Positions 25,493 to 36,864 of a stretch of 53,368 bases of DNA are shown piece after piece; the stretch's first letter is position 1; each line of letters starts with the position of its first letter. The stretch is from Methylobacterium sp. (GTDB lineage Bacteria; Pseudomonadota; Alphaproteobacteria; Rhizobiales; Beijerinckiaceae), in contig NZ_JAQGKL010000189.1 in assembly GCF_028290105.1 (NCBI RefSeq), forward strand, positions 1 through 53,368. The letters run 5' to 3'. The position numbers and the translations under genes are program-made. The notes beneath the pieces were generated by a model that saw only the letters and a program-made list of their open reading frames with translations, made no database searches and was not told where the DNA came from.

Positions 25493-26566
25493 TCAGTTCT
25501 TCGCCAGGGCGTCCGCGAACGCGATCATGCGGTTGCGGGCGTAGGTCGGCAGGCCGGCGCTGATCGAGGTGCCGGTGTTGAACGACGAATTGCCCATCAG
25601 CACCTGGGCCGGCAGCAGGTTCTTGAGCACCGGCACGCGGGCATATTCCTGCTTGCGGTCGAGGACGTCGGCCTTGATCGCGAGGGCCATGTAGGTGGTC
25701 ACCACCGTCCGGCTCGGATCGCCGGGCATCGGCTGGAACACCGCCAGGAACTTGCCGAAGCGCAGGATCTGGTTGACCCAGAAGATCGTCTGCTCCAGCC
25801 CGCCGGTCACGGGGGTGTCGAGCTTCGTCAACCCGGCGAGCGCTCCGGCGTCCGCCGACGGCAGGGTGCGCAGCTCGCTCTGGAACGAGACGAACTCGGC
25901 GATCTTCTTCGTGGCCCCGTCCTCGAGCCGGTTGGCGAGCTTGACGCCCAGCGGCAGCTTGCCCTCGAGGTCGTAGCGCGACTCGATGCAGGTGGTCCCC
26001 GCCTCGCACCAGGGCCGGTCGGGCCGCTTGGCGAAGGCGGCGGCCGGGTCCTTGTTCGGCGTGGCCTCGGCGGGGTCGAGGGCCTTGTGCTTGATCACCG
26101 GGTCCATCTTCGCGACGAACCCGAGGGTGGCGTAGGACGCCAGATCGATGCTCTCGGGCGCCTTGTTCACCACGAAACGCCCCTGCGCCACGTAGACCTT
26201 GAGGGTCTCGTGCCGGCGCTTGGCGACCCCGTTCAGCGTCTGCATGTAGTCGGGCTCGGCATAGGCCGGGTGGGGTGCCAGGGCGGCGCGCTCGCCCGGA
26301 CGCAGGCGGCCCCAGTCGAGATACGGAACGAGGCCGCTCTCGGGCTTGGCCGGGTCGTCGCGATGATCCGTGAACAGGATGGTGCCGGGCTTCAGGCCCG
26401 TGACACCGGCGGCCTCGATGGCCGGCACGTCCTTGATCCGGTCGGCGCCGGCCGGGGTCGCGGGGGGCTGCTGCTTCATGCCCTCCTGGGCCTGGGCCGG
26501 CCGCAGCGCGGCCATCCCCGTCAGGACCAGGGCGAGAAGAAGGGTCGCCGGAATTTGGCTGTGCAC
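25493..26566 (-). CDS. Exported hypothetical protein
   Basis: A 357-residue protein with a signal peptide (IPATLLLALVLTGMAALRPAQA) and a cleavage site after A-Q-A. The mature part has W-C-E-A-G-T-T-C-I-E-S-R, an internal cysteine pair, and a C-terminal N-S-S-F-N-T-G-T-S-I-S-A-G-L-P-T-Y-A-R-N-R. I do not recognise a family or function. The start is a GTG at 26566 with GAGG eight bases upstream; a GTG at 26587 is in frame. It lies 47 bases after the penicillin-binding protein stop on the same strand, so a shared envelope role is possible but unproven. Confidence 0.65.
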   Translation of the reverse strand: MHSQIPATLLLALVLTGMAALRPAQAQEGMKQQPPATPAGADRIKDVPAIEAAGVTGLKPGTILFTDHRDDPAKPESGLVPYLDWGRLRPGERAALAPHPAYAEPDYMQTLNGVAKRRHETLKVYVAQGRFVVNKAPESIDLASYATLGFVAKMDPVIKHKALDPAEATPNKDPAAAFAKRPDRPWCEAGTTCIESRYDLEGKLPLGVKLANRLEDGATKKIAEFVSFQSELRTLPSADAGALAGLTKLDTPVTGGLEQTIFWVNQILRFGKFLAVFQPMPGDPSRTVVTTYMALAIKADVLDRKQEYARVPVLKNLLPAQVLMGNSSFNTGTSISAGLPTYARNRMIAFADALAKN

Positions 26567-26613
26567 GTCGAGGCCTCGAAATTCCACGGGAGGGTGGTGG
26601 GGCGAACCCGGCT

Positions 26614-29600
26614 CTAGAAGCGGGGATCGTCCCCGAACAGGTAGTCGGGGTCGCGGCGGCGCGGACGCGGGCGGACCTCCTCGTCGTCACCGAAGGGCGA
26701 GCGCTGCGTGCCCGGCCAGGGCTGGTAGGTTTCCCCTTGCGCCCGGCGGCTGCGCCGCTCCCCGAAGGGATCGAGGAGGTCGGAATCGGGCTGCGCGCGC
26801 CGGCCGGGGGCCGGATCGCCGAAGAGGCCGCCGGCGACGTCGGGTGCGGTCTCGTCGGCGCCGAGATCCCCATCGTCGGCATCCGGGCGCATCGCCGTGC
26901 GGGTCTCGCGCGGCAGGAGCTGGTACTGGGTATCGGCCATGCGGCCGTCCTTGATCCGGAAGTGCTCGCGAAAGCCCCCGCCCTCGACCCGTTCGCCGCT
27001 GCGCGGGTCGATGCTGACATCGGCGAGGTACGGGCGCGCCTCGGGGGAGGGCGCAGCCAGGGGCGTACGCGGCACCCCGTTGGCCCAGGCCGCCTGCAGG
27101 ATGGTGCCGGCGATGGGCACCGCGAGGTGGCCGCCGGTCTGCCCGCGCCCGAGCGTCCGGCGGGTGCCGTCGGCGTTGTCGTAGCCGACCCAGACCACGA
27201 TGGTGATCTCGTTGGTGAAGCCCGCGAACCAGGCGTCGTTCTCGTTCTCCGAGGTGCCGGTCTTGCCCGCGATCGCCGATGAAAAGCGGCTGAGCGCGGC
27301 GGCGGTGCCGTGGTTGGTGACGCCCTGCAGCATCGTCTTCAGCTGGTAGAACGCGACGCGGTCGGCCGATGCGATGCGCGTCGGCGCCCGCGCCTCTCGG
27401 GTGTAGAGGGTCTTGCCGTCCCGCTCGACGGATTCCAGGGCGTAGGGGGCCGGACGGGCGCCCTCGTTGGCGACCGCCGCGTAGAAGGCGGCCAGATCCA
27501 CCATCCGCACGGGCTGCGCGCCGAGCACGAAGGGGTAGTAGCGCTCGCACTCGGCGTAGATCTGCGCTTCCAATGCCAGATCGCAGACCTTCTGCAGGCT
27601 GGCGGGCGCCCTGTCGGCGATGCCACCCTGGAGGAGGCGCGCGGTGACGAGGTTCTTGGAGAATTCGAGCCCGCGCCGAAGGGTCGTGGCGCCGGCCCCG
27701 CCGCCCTCGTAGTTCTTCGGCGACCAGGAATCGCCGACCCCGCCGATGGGCGGCAGGGTGATGGCCGAATCCATGACGAGGGTGTTGGGCTGGAGCCCAG
27801 CGTTCAACGCCGCGAGATAGGTCAGCGGCTTCAGGGTCGAGCCCGGCTGGCGCACGGTCTGGGTGACGCGGTTGAGCTGGCTCAGCGGGTAGGAGAAGCC
27901 GCCCGCCATGGCGAGGATGCGTCCGGTCCGGTTCTCCAGCACCAGGGCGGCGCCCTGGACACTCGGCCGGACGCGCAGATCCGCGCGGGGTGTGCGGGCG
28001 CTCGGGTCGCGCAGCTTGACCCGCACCACGTCGTAGGGCTGGAGCCTTCCGCGGGCGGGGCCCGGCTCCAGGCTGGCGGTGCGGCCATCCGCGAGGCCGA
28101 CCTTCGCCGCGCCGCCGCGCCCCGTGTCGAGCACCACGGCGAGCGGCCAGTGCACGTCGTAGAGCACCGGCCGGGCGGTCTCCAGCGCCCGCTGCCACGT
28201 GGGCTTCGGGCGCTCGATGGCGGCCGAGGCCTTTTCGGCGGCCGCCGCCACCTTGCGCTCGGCGCGGGTCTTCGGCGCCGGCACGGGTTTGGGCGCGTCG
28301 CCGACGAGGAGGGGCACGCCCAGCGGCGAGGCCTCTGCGGCCGGTGTCGCGCCCTCGAGCTTGCGCACCGCCTCGGCGAGGTTGAATTCCGGCCCCTCGT
28401 AGCGCTGGCGCCCGGTGGACCGCTCGTAGGTGGCGAGCCCCTCCTGCAGGGCCGTCTCGGTGGCGGTCTGCAGGCCGGCATTGAGGGTGGTCCGCACCAC
28501 GTGGCTGGCGGCGGTGAGCGATTCGACGCCCGCGAAGGTGCGGACCTCGCGCGCGAGATGGTCGACGAAGTAGAAGCCGGAATCGCGCCGCGCCGACTCG
28601 ATGGGCTTCAGGCCCAGGGGCGCGTTGGCCGCCTCGCCGAGTTGCGCCTCCGTGATGACGCCCTCCTCCTTCATGCGCGCCAGCACATAGGCCCGGCGCT
28701 CGCGCGCCCGGTCGGGGTACTTGTCGGGGTTGTAGAAGTTCGGCCCCTTGGGCATGCCGGCGAGCAGAGCGGCCTCGGTCACGCTGAGCTGGCCCACCGA
28801 TTTGCCGAAATAGCTGCGCGCGGCCATCTCGATGCCGTAGGCGCCGCGCCCGAGATAGATGCCGTTGAGGTAGAGTTCCAGGATCTGCGGCTTGCCCAGG
28901 ATGTGCTCCAGGCGGGAGGCCACGATCATCTCGCGGATCTTGCGCTCGTAGGTGACGTCGTCGCCCACCGACAGGTTCTTGACGACCTGCTGGGTGATGG
29001 TCGAGCCGCCGGCCGGGCGGCCGGGGGAGGCGAGGTTGCCGATGAAGGCGCGGATCACGCCGCGCTCATCGATGCCCTTGTGGCTCTCGAAGCGCTTGTC
29101 CTCCGCCGCCACGAAGGCCTTCTGGACCATCGCGGGCACCTCGGCGATGGGAACGCTGAGGCGCCGGCCATTGGCCTCGAAGGCCTCCGCGTAACGCTTG
29201 CCCGCCCCGTCGAGGATGAGGCTGGCACCGGGAAGCTTGCGCTCCTTCAGGGCCTCGGCGGAGGGCAGGTCGATCAGGGCCTTGTTGTAGAAGGCGATGA
29301 CTTCGCCCGCGTCGAAGGGCGAATCCTTCGGGGTCTCGCCCTTGCAGAACTGGCGGTAGCCGATGTTGAGCTCGCCGATATCGAGCCCGTGCAGGATCTT
29401 CGGCGCGCTCGCGCCGGCCATGGCGGAAGGGTCCTCCATGGCGGTGGAGATCAACTCGTCGAGGTTGATGTCCTCGATGTCGAAGGCCTTGCGCATGTGG
29501 GCGCAGCCGTCGCGCAGGATCTGCACGACCTCTCCCTTGTCGGCCACCGGATCGAACTGCGTCTTCACCGCATCCGGCCGCGTCGTGACCTGACTGAGCG

Positions 29601-29640
29601 TCAGCGCGGTGGCGAACAGCTTGATCAGGATGATGTTCAT
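26614..29640 (-). CDS. Class A penicillin-binding protein (PBP1-like)
   Basis: A 1008-residue bifunctional peptidoglycan synthase. A short hydrophobic N-terminus anchors it. The transglycosylase domain has A-A-E-D-K-R-F-E-S-H-K-G with catalytic Glu180, then G-G-S-T-I-T-Q-Q at 211-218 and the R-K-I-R-E-M-I-V-A-S-R-L-E block. The transpeptidase domain has S601-T-L-K604, S-K-N at 661-663 and K-T-G-T at 793-796. Between the domains is an alanine- and proline-rich linker (~435-480). The C-terminal ~110 residues are an acidic and arginine-rich tail with repeated F-G-D pieces. The ATG at 29640 gives the membrane anchor; an in-frame start at 29733 adds unlikely residues. Confidence 0.93.
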   Translation of the reverse strand: MNIILIKLFATALTLSQVTTRPDAVKTQFDPVADKGEVVQILRDGCAHMRKAFDIEDINLDELISTAMEDPSAMAGASAPKILHGLDIGELNIGYRQFCKGETPKDSPFDAGEVIAFYNKALIDLPSAEALKERKLPGASLILDGAGKRYAEAFEANGRRLSVPIAEVPAMVQKAFVAAEDKRFESHKGIDERGVIRAFIGNLASPGRPAGGSTITQQVVKNLSVGDDVTYERKIREMIVASRLEHILGKPQILELYLNGIYLGRGAYGIEMAARSYFGKSVGQLSVTEAALLAGMPKGPNFYNPDKYPDRARERRAYVLARMKEEGVITEAQLGEAANAPLGLKPIESARRDSGFYFVDHLAREVRTFAGVESLTAASHVVRTTLNAGLQTATETALQEGLATYERSTGRQRYEGPEFNLAEAVRKLEGATPAAEASPLGVPLLVGDAPKPVPAPKTRAERKVAAAAEKASAAIERPKPTWQRALETARPVLYDVHWPLAVVLDTGRGGAAKVGLADGRTASLEPGPARGRLQPYDVVRVKLRDPSARTPRADLRVRPSVQGAALVLENRTGRILAMAGGFSYPLSQLNRVTQTVRQPGSTLKPLTYLAALNAGLQPNTLVMDSAITLPPIGGVGDSWSPKNYEGGGAGATTLRRGLEFSKNLVTARLLQGGIADRAPASLQKVCDLALEAQIYAECERYYPFVLGAQPVRMVDLAAFYAAVANEGARPAPYALESVERDGKTLYTREARAPTRIASADRVAFYQLKTMLQGVTNHGTAAALSRFSSAIAGKTGTSENENDAWFAGFTNEITIVVWVGYDNADGTRRTLGRGQTGGHLAVPIAGTILQAAWANGVPRTPLAAPSPEARPYLADVSIDPRSGERVEGGGFREHFRIKDGRMADTQYQLLPRETRTAMRPDADDGDLGADETAPDVAGGLFGDPAPGRRAQPDSDLLDPFGERRSRRAQGETYQPWPGTQRSPFGDDEEVRPRPRRRDPDYLFGDDPRF

Positions 29641-29845
29641 GCGGGCCGGGATACCGGGAGGTGAAACGTGTCGCGGAGGGGCATCGCAGTCATAACCCGG
29701 ACCACGGGCCGAAGCGCGGCAGATGCGGCGCACAAGGCGGCTGATTTAAGGACGCGCGACGGTCTCGACGTTGCGACGGACCGGGTCGGGACCGTAGAAT
29801 TTGGACCTTATCGATACCCTTCGGGCACGACGGAGAAGACCGACC

Positions 29846-30145
29846 ATGCCCCGCGTTCGCACACATCCCGGTGAAATCCTGATCGCGGAATACCTGACAC
29901 CGCTCGGTCTCTCCGCCCGGCAGGTGGCGGCGGAGATCGGCGTTCCGCCCAACCGGCTGTCCGAAATCATCCAGGAGCGGCGCGGCATCACAGCCGACAT
30001 CGCCATCGGGCTGGGCGTTCGGTTCGGAACATCGCCGCTCTTCTGGCTCAACCTCCAGAATGCGCACGATCTGTCGAAAGCGCACGCGACCATGGATTAC
30101 TCCACCGTGCACCCCTGCGAACCGGGCGCCGTCGCGCCTCCGTAG
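29846..30145 (+). CDS. HigA-family antitoxin, solitary
   Basis: A 99-residue protein with the HigA pattern: R-T-H-P-G-E-I-L at the start, an XRE helix-turn-helix (L-S-A-R-Q-V-A-A-E-I-G-V-P-P-N-R-L-S-E-I), R-R-G-I-T-A-D and G-T-S-P-L-F-W-L-N-L-Q. HigA represses its own operon and neutralises the HigB RNase. A higB gene would be expected directly upstream, but only 205 bases separate this gene from the penicillin-binding protein start, and no HigB-like reading frame is there. It may be an orphan regulator or a remnant. GGAGAAG precedes the ATG. Confidence 0.85.
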   Translation: MPRVRTHPGEILIAEYLTPLGLSARQVAAEIGVPPNRLSEIIQERRGITADIAIGLGVRFGTSPLFWLNLQNAHDLSKAHATMDYSTVHPCEPGAVAPP

Positions 30146-30152
30146 GCCCCGG

Positions 30153-31787
30153 CTACTTGTTGCGCCCCAGCAGCACCAGCCAGCCGATCCCGATCACGCA
30201 CACCACCGCGCCCACCGTGATGAAGGCCGGCGTGCCCAGATCCATGAAGCGGGGCGCGAGCTGCGTCGCGAAGGCGGCCACGATGAGGGCCACGGCGATG
30301 CGGGCGGCGGCGCGCTCGATGCCACGGGTCAGCTTCTCGATGCCCTTGAGTTCGATCTCGACGGTGACGCGGCCCTGCTTCAGGCGCACCAGCATGAGGT
30401 GGATCAGGGTCGGGAGTTCGGATGCGGCGCCGAACAGGCCGGCGCCCACCGCCTCGACCTTGCGGGTGATACCCTTGATCGAGAATTGCGAGGCGATCTT
30501 GCGCTTCACCGTGGGCCCGGCCGCCGAGAACAGGTCGAAGCCGGGGTCGAGCTGGCGCATCACGCCGTCGGCGGTCACCAGGCCCTTGAACAGGATGGCG
30601 AGATCGGTGGGCATGGCGAGGTCGTTCTCGCGGGCCATGGTCATGAAGTCGGTGAGGAGCGCGCCGAAATCGAGGGAGGCCCCGGTGTGGCGGGCGACGA
30701 ACGCCTGCGAGGAGGCCTCGAGCTTGGTCAGGTCCGGGTTGCTCGATCCGCTCCAGTCGAGGAGCACCGCCATCAGCCCATCGGAATCCTCCTTCAGCAT
30801 CGCGCCGATCAGCATCAGGAGCTGGGTGCGGCGGCGCTGGGACAGGCGCCCGATGATGCCGAAATCGATGAAGCCGATCCGGTTGTCCGGCATGATCAGC
30901 ATGTTGCCGGGATGCGGATCGGCGTGGAACACGCCCTCGATCAGCGCCATCTGCAGGAAGGCGTCGGTGCCCTTCTGGGCGAGCAGCACCTTGTCGTAGC
31001 CGGCGGCATCGAGGCGGGCGTGATCGTTGGGCGGGATGCCGTGCACGAATTCCTGCACGAGCACGCGCTCGGAGGTCCATTCCCAGTGGATCTTCGGGAC
31101 CACGATGTCGTCGCGGTCGGCGAAGATCGCCGCGATGGTCTCGCAGTTGCGCGCCTCGTTGATGAGGTCGAGCTCGCCGTAGAGACCGCTGGCGAGGTGG
31201 CGCATCTGCTCCTGGGGCTGGTAGCGGCCGAATTCCGGCCACTCGTCCACGACGATGCGGGTGGCGTGCCCCATCAGGCGCAGGTCCGCCTCGATGGTCT
31301 TGCGCAGGCCGGGCCGCAGCACCTTGACCACCACCTCCTCGCCGCTGTGCAGGCGGGCGCGGTAGACCTGCGCGATCGAGGCCGCGGCGAGCGGCTCGGT
31401 GTCGAACTCGGCGAAGACCTCGGCGGGCGGCGCCCCGAGATCCTCCTCGAGCTGGGGCCGGATGCGCTCCCACGGGATCGGCTTGACCTGACTGTGGAGC
31501 TTCTCCAGCTCCTCGGTCCATTCGGGGGTCAGGAGGTCGGGCCGGCTCGCCAGGATCTGGCCGAGCTTCACGAAGGTCGGCCCAAGGGTCTCGATGGCCC
31601 GGCGCACGCGCTGGGGCTGCGACAGGCGGGCGATGTCGACCTGCGGCGTCCGACGCTTGGCGAGGCGCGCCACCTGCGCGAGGCCGAGGCGCTCCACGAC
31701 CTTGGTGACGCCGAAACCGATGAGGACCGAGGCGATCTCCCCGAGGCGCTGCCGGTCCCGTGCGGCGACGAAGGCGGTTTTCAGCAT
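30153..31787 (-). CDS. ubiB: Ubiquinone biosynthesis ABC1-family kinase UbiB
   Basis: A 544-residue ABC1/UbiB-type atypical kinase needed for ubiquinone synthesis. The K-L-G-Q motif is in T-F-V-K-L-G-Q-I-L-A-S-R-P-D, the alanine-rich nucleotide loop is L-A-A-A-S-I-A-Q-V-Y-R-A, H-A-D-P-H-P-G-N-M-L is the catalytic loop and I-D-F-G-I-I-G the metal site. Two C-terminal membrane spans anchor it to the inner membrane. The ATG at 31787 was chosen because the family starts with such a short helix; the frame remains open to 31889. UbiE is not adjacent here. It converges with higA over 7 bases. Confidence 0.92.
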   Translation of the reverse strand: MLKTAFVAARDRQRLGEIASVLIGFGVTKVVERLGLAQVARLAKRRTPQVDIARLSQPQRVRRAIETLGPTFVKLGQILASRPDLLTPEWTEELEKLHSQVKPIPWERIRPQLEEDLGAPPAEVFAEFDTEPLAAASIAQVYRARLHSGEEVVVKVLRPGLRKTIEADLRLMGHATRIVVDEWPEFGRYQPQEQMRHLASGLYGELDLINEARNCETIAAIFADRDDIVVPKIHWEWTSERVLVQEFVHGIPPNDHARLDAAGYDKVLLAQKGTDAFLQMALIEGVFHADPHPGNMLIMPDNRIGFIDFGIIGRLSQRRRTQLLMLIGAMLKEDSDGLMAVLLDWSGSSNPDLTKLEASSQAFVARHTGASLDFGALLTDFMTMARENDLAMPTDLAILFKGLVTADGVMRQLDPGFDLFSAAGPTVKRKIASQFSIKGITRKVEAVGAGLFGAASELPTLIHLMLVRLKQGRVTVEIELKGIEKLTRGIERAAARIAVALIVAAFATQLAPRFMDLGTPAFITVGAVVCVIGIGWLVLLGRNK

Positions 31788-32008
31788 GTGCGCAAGGGAC
31801 CCGGGAGGGGAGGGGAAGCCGGCCGGAACGTGGGGCCGCCCGTTGGTTAAGACTCCGCTAGCCCCGTGGCGAGGCCGAAGTTTGACCACGCGCCCCGCGC
31901 GACGCGCGGCGGATTCGCGCCCGCGCCGATCTCGGGCTAGAGAACGGCCTCCCGCGCCTTGCCGGCGCCACCCCGCGCCGTCGCGGCGCCATCCCCGCGA
32001 GACCAGCG

Positions 32009-32653
32009 ATGCCAGGAACGCCCCGCGCCGGAATCATTCCGGTGACCCCCTTCCAGCAGAACTGCACCCTGATCTGGTCGGACGAGACGAAGGTCGGCGC
32101 GGTGGTCGATCCCGGCGGCGACCTCGACCGGATTGAGGCGGCGATCGCGGCCCAGGGCATCACCATCGAGAAAATCTTGCTGACCCACGGCCACATCGAT
32201 CACGCGGGCGGGGCGGCCGAGCTGCGCGAGCGCCTCGGCGTCCCGATCGAGGGCCCGCACGAGGCCGACCGCTACCTCCTCGACAGCCTGCCGGAGACGG
32301 GCGCCAATTACGGGATCGACGGCGCCCGGGTGGTGACGCCCGACCGCTGGCTCGCCGAGGGCGACGTGGTCGAGGTCGGGGGGCTGGCCTTCGACATCCT
32401 GCACGCCCCCGGTCACTCCCCCGGCAGCGTCGTCTTCATGAGCCGCGACGCGCGCTTCGCCCTGGTCGGCGACGTGGTGTTCAAGGGCTCGGTCGGCCGC
32501 ACCGACCTGCCCGGCGGCAGCCACGACCAGCTGATCCGGGCCATCAAGGACAAGGTGCTGCCGCTCGGCGACGACGTCGCCTTCATCCCCGGCCACGGAC
32601 CGACCAGCACGCTGGGCGAGGAGCGTTTGACGAACCCGTTCCTGCAGGATTGA
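32009..32653 (+). CDS. Metallo-beta-lactamase-fold hydrolase (glyoxalase II-like)
   Basis: A 214-residue protein with the zinc motif T-H-G-H-I-D-H-A-G-G, a second histidine in A-P-G-H-S-P-G-S-V and the aspartate in G-D-V-V-F, then H-G-P-T-S at the end. F-Q-Q-N-C-T-L-I-W at the N-terminus is typical of the YcbL/GloB-like group that hydrolyses S-lactoylglutathione or related thioesters. Substrate is not certain. It stands alone between divergent ubiB and gyrB, and a GGCCCT-CA-AGGGCC inverted repeat (32737-32750) follows 84 bases later. Confidence 0.88.
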   Translation: MPGTPRAGIIPVTPFQQNCTLIWSDETKVGAVVDPGGDLDRIEAAIAAQGITIEKILLTHGHIDHAGGAAELRERLGVPIEGPHEADRYLLDSLPETGANYGIDGARVVTPDRWLAEGDVVEVGGLAFDILHAPGHSPGSVVFMSRDARFALVGDVVFKGSVGRTDLPGGSHDQLIRAIKDKVLPLGDDVAFIPGHGPTSTLGEERLTNPFLQD

Positions 32654-32736
32654 GGACGTCGGTGGACGCTACGCATGGCCCCGAAGCGGCCTTGACCGGG
32701 GATTAACAGGACCGGGCGCATCATGCGGGTGTTTCC

Positions 32737-32782
32737 GGCCCTCAAGGGCCGAGAAACGATGCATTCTCAAGGCGAAACGCCT
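32737..32782. promoter_or_regulatory. Two short inverted repeats before gyrB
   Basis: GGCCCT-CA-AGGGCC (32737-32750) and AGGCG-AAA-CGCCT (32770-32782) lie in the 219-base leader of gyrB. TATATC at 32782-32787 could be a -10 element, but no good -35 is seen. gyrB promoters are often supercoiling-sensitive; this is inference. Confidence 0.35.
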
Positions 32783-32797
32783 ATATCGCGTGAGTAG

Positions 32798-35320
<2,523 letters not shown>

Positions 35321-35355
35321 CACGCAGTCCGCCCGCGCCGGGGCGGACATTCGCA

Positions 35356-36846
35356 TCAGGCCTGGTGGCGCAGGGCCCGCACCGCCGAGTGCCAGCCGGC
35401 GAGGCGGCGGGCCCGCTCGTCGGCCTGGATCGCGGGCGTGAAGCGCCGATCGAGGCGCCAGGTCTCGGCGAAGGCCTCCGGGTCCGGGTAGAGCCCGGCG
35501 GTCCAGCCGGCGAGGTAGGCGGCCCCCAAGGCGGTCGTCTCGCGGATCACCGGGCGGTCCACGGGCACGTCGAGGAGATCGGCCAGCCGCTGCATCGTCC
35601 AGCACGAGGAGACCATGCCGCCATCGGCGCGCAGCACCAGACCGGCCCCGGCCTCGGGCCAATCGGCCCGCATCGCCTCCAGCAGATCGTGGGTCTGGTA
35701 GCAGACGCTCTCCAGCGCCGCGCAGGCGATCTCCTTCGGGCCGGTGTCGCGGGTGAGCCCGAACAGAGCCCCGCGCATGTCGGGTTCCCAATGCGGCGCG
35801 CCGAGGCCGACGAAGGCCGGCACGAGGTAGACCCTGGCGGCGGGATCGGCCTCGGCGGCGAGAATTCCGCTCTCGGCGGCGTCCCGGATCAGACCGAGGC
35901 CGTCGCGCAGCCATTGCACCGCCGCCCCGGCGACGAAGATCGAGCCCTCGAGCGCGTAGGTCCGCACCCCGTCGAACTGATAGGCGATGGTGGTGAGGAG
36001 GCGGCTCGACGAGGCCCGGGCCTCGCTCCCCGTGTTCAGGAGCGCGAAGCACCCGGTTCCATAGGTGGCCTTGACCATGCCGGGCGCGAAGCAGGCCTGC
36101 CCGATCGTCGCGGCCTGCTGATCGCCCGCGACGCCGCGGATCGGGATCGCCGCCCCGAAATGGGCGGGGTCGGTGCGGCCGAAATCGCCCGCGCAGTCGC
36201 GCACCTCCGGCAGCAGGGCGCGGGGGATGCCGAACAGGGCGAGGAGATCGTCGTCCCAGGCGCCGCGATGGATGTCGAACAGCGCCGTGCGCGCCGCATT
36301 CGTCGCGTCCGTGGCGTGGAGGCCGCCGGTGAGGCGCCACAGCAGCCAGGAATCCACCGTGCCGAACGCGAGTTCGCCGCGCTCGGCACGCGCCCGCGCG
36401 CCCGGGACGGCATCGAGAATCCAGGCGATCTTGGTGGCGGAGAAATAGGGGTCGAGGATCAGGCCCGTGCGGCGGGTGAGCAGGGGCTCGTGCCCGTCCG
36501 CCTTCAGCCGCGTGCAGTGGTCGACGGTGCGCCGGTCCTGCCAGACGATGGCCCGGTGGATCGGCCGGCCGGTCGCCCGATCCCAGACGAGGGTGGTCTC
36601 GCGCTGGTTGGTGATCCCGAGGGCGGCGATCGCACTCGCCCGCGTGCCGGTCTGGACGAGGACCGCCCGCACCGTGTCGAGGACGCTCAGCCAGAGGTCC
36701 TCGGGATCGTGCTCGACCCAGCCGGAGGCCGGATAGTGCTGGGGGATCTCGGCCTGGGCCAGCCCCAGGATGGAGAGGTCCGGCCGGAACAGCACCGCCC
36801 GCGAGGAGGTGGTGCCCTGGTCGATGGCGAGCACGAAGGCGGTCAT
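35356..36846 (-). CDS. glpK: Glycerol kinase
   Basis: A 496-residue FGGY-family kinase that phosphorylates glycerol to sn-glycerol 3-phosphate with ATP. Signatures are D-Q-G-T-T-S-S-R at the start, the segment W-V-E-H-D-P, W-Q-D-R-R-T, and the ATP-site L-R-A-D-G-G. It is the second gene of the minus-strand pair glpD-glpK, 18 bases after glpD, so they share a transcript for glycerol use. No glycerol facilitator (glpF) is nearby. Confidence 0.96.
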   Translation of the reverse strand: MTAFVLAIDQGTTSSRAVLFRPDLSILGLAQAEIPQHYPASGWVEHDPEDLWLSVLDTVRAVLVQTGTRASAIAALGITNQRETTLVWDRATGRPIHRAIVWQDRRTVDHCTRLKADGHEPLLTRRTGLILDPYFSATKIAWILDAVPGARARAERGELAFGTVDSWLLWRLTGGLHATDATNAARTALFDIHRGAWDDDLLALFGIPRALLPEVRDCAGDFGRTDPAHFGAAIPIRGVAGDQQAATIGQACFAPGMVKATYGTGCFALLNTGSEARASSSRLLTTIAYQFDGVRTYALEGSIFVAGAAVQWLRDGLGLIRDAAESGILAAEADPAARVYLVPAFVGLGAPHWEPDMRGALFGLTRDTGPKEIACAALESVCYQTHDLLEAMRADWPEAGAGLVLRADGGMVSSCWTMQRLADLLDVPVDRPVIRETTALGAAYLAGWTAGLYPDPEAFAETWRLDRRFTPAIQADERARRLAGWHSAVRALRHQA

Positions 36847-36864
36847 GCGCGGAGTCCTTCGGGG

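Noticed and set aside
29641..29845. A hidden higB toxin before higA
   Set aside because: The gap is shorter than a higB gene and no frame shows the HigB Q-W-R-I or V-D-Y-H blocks.
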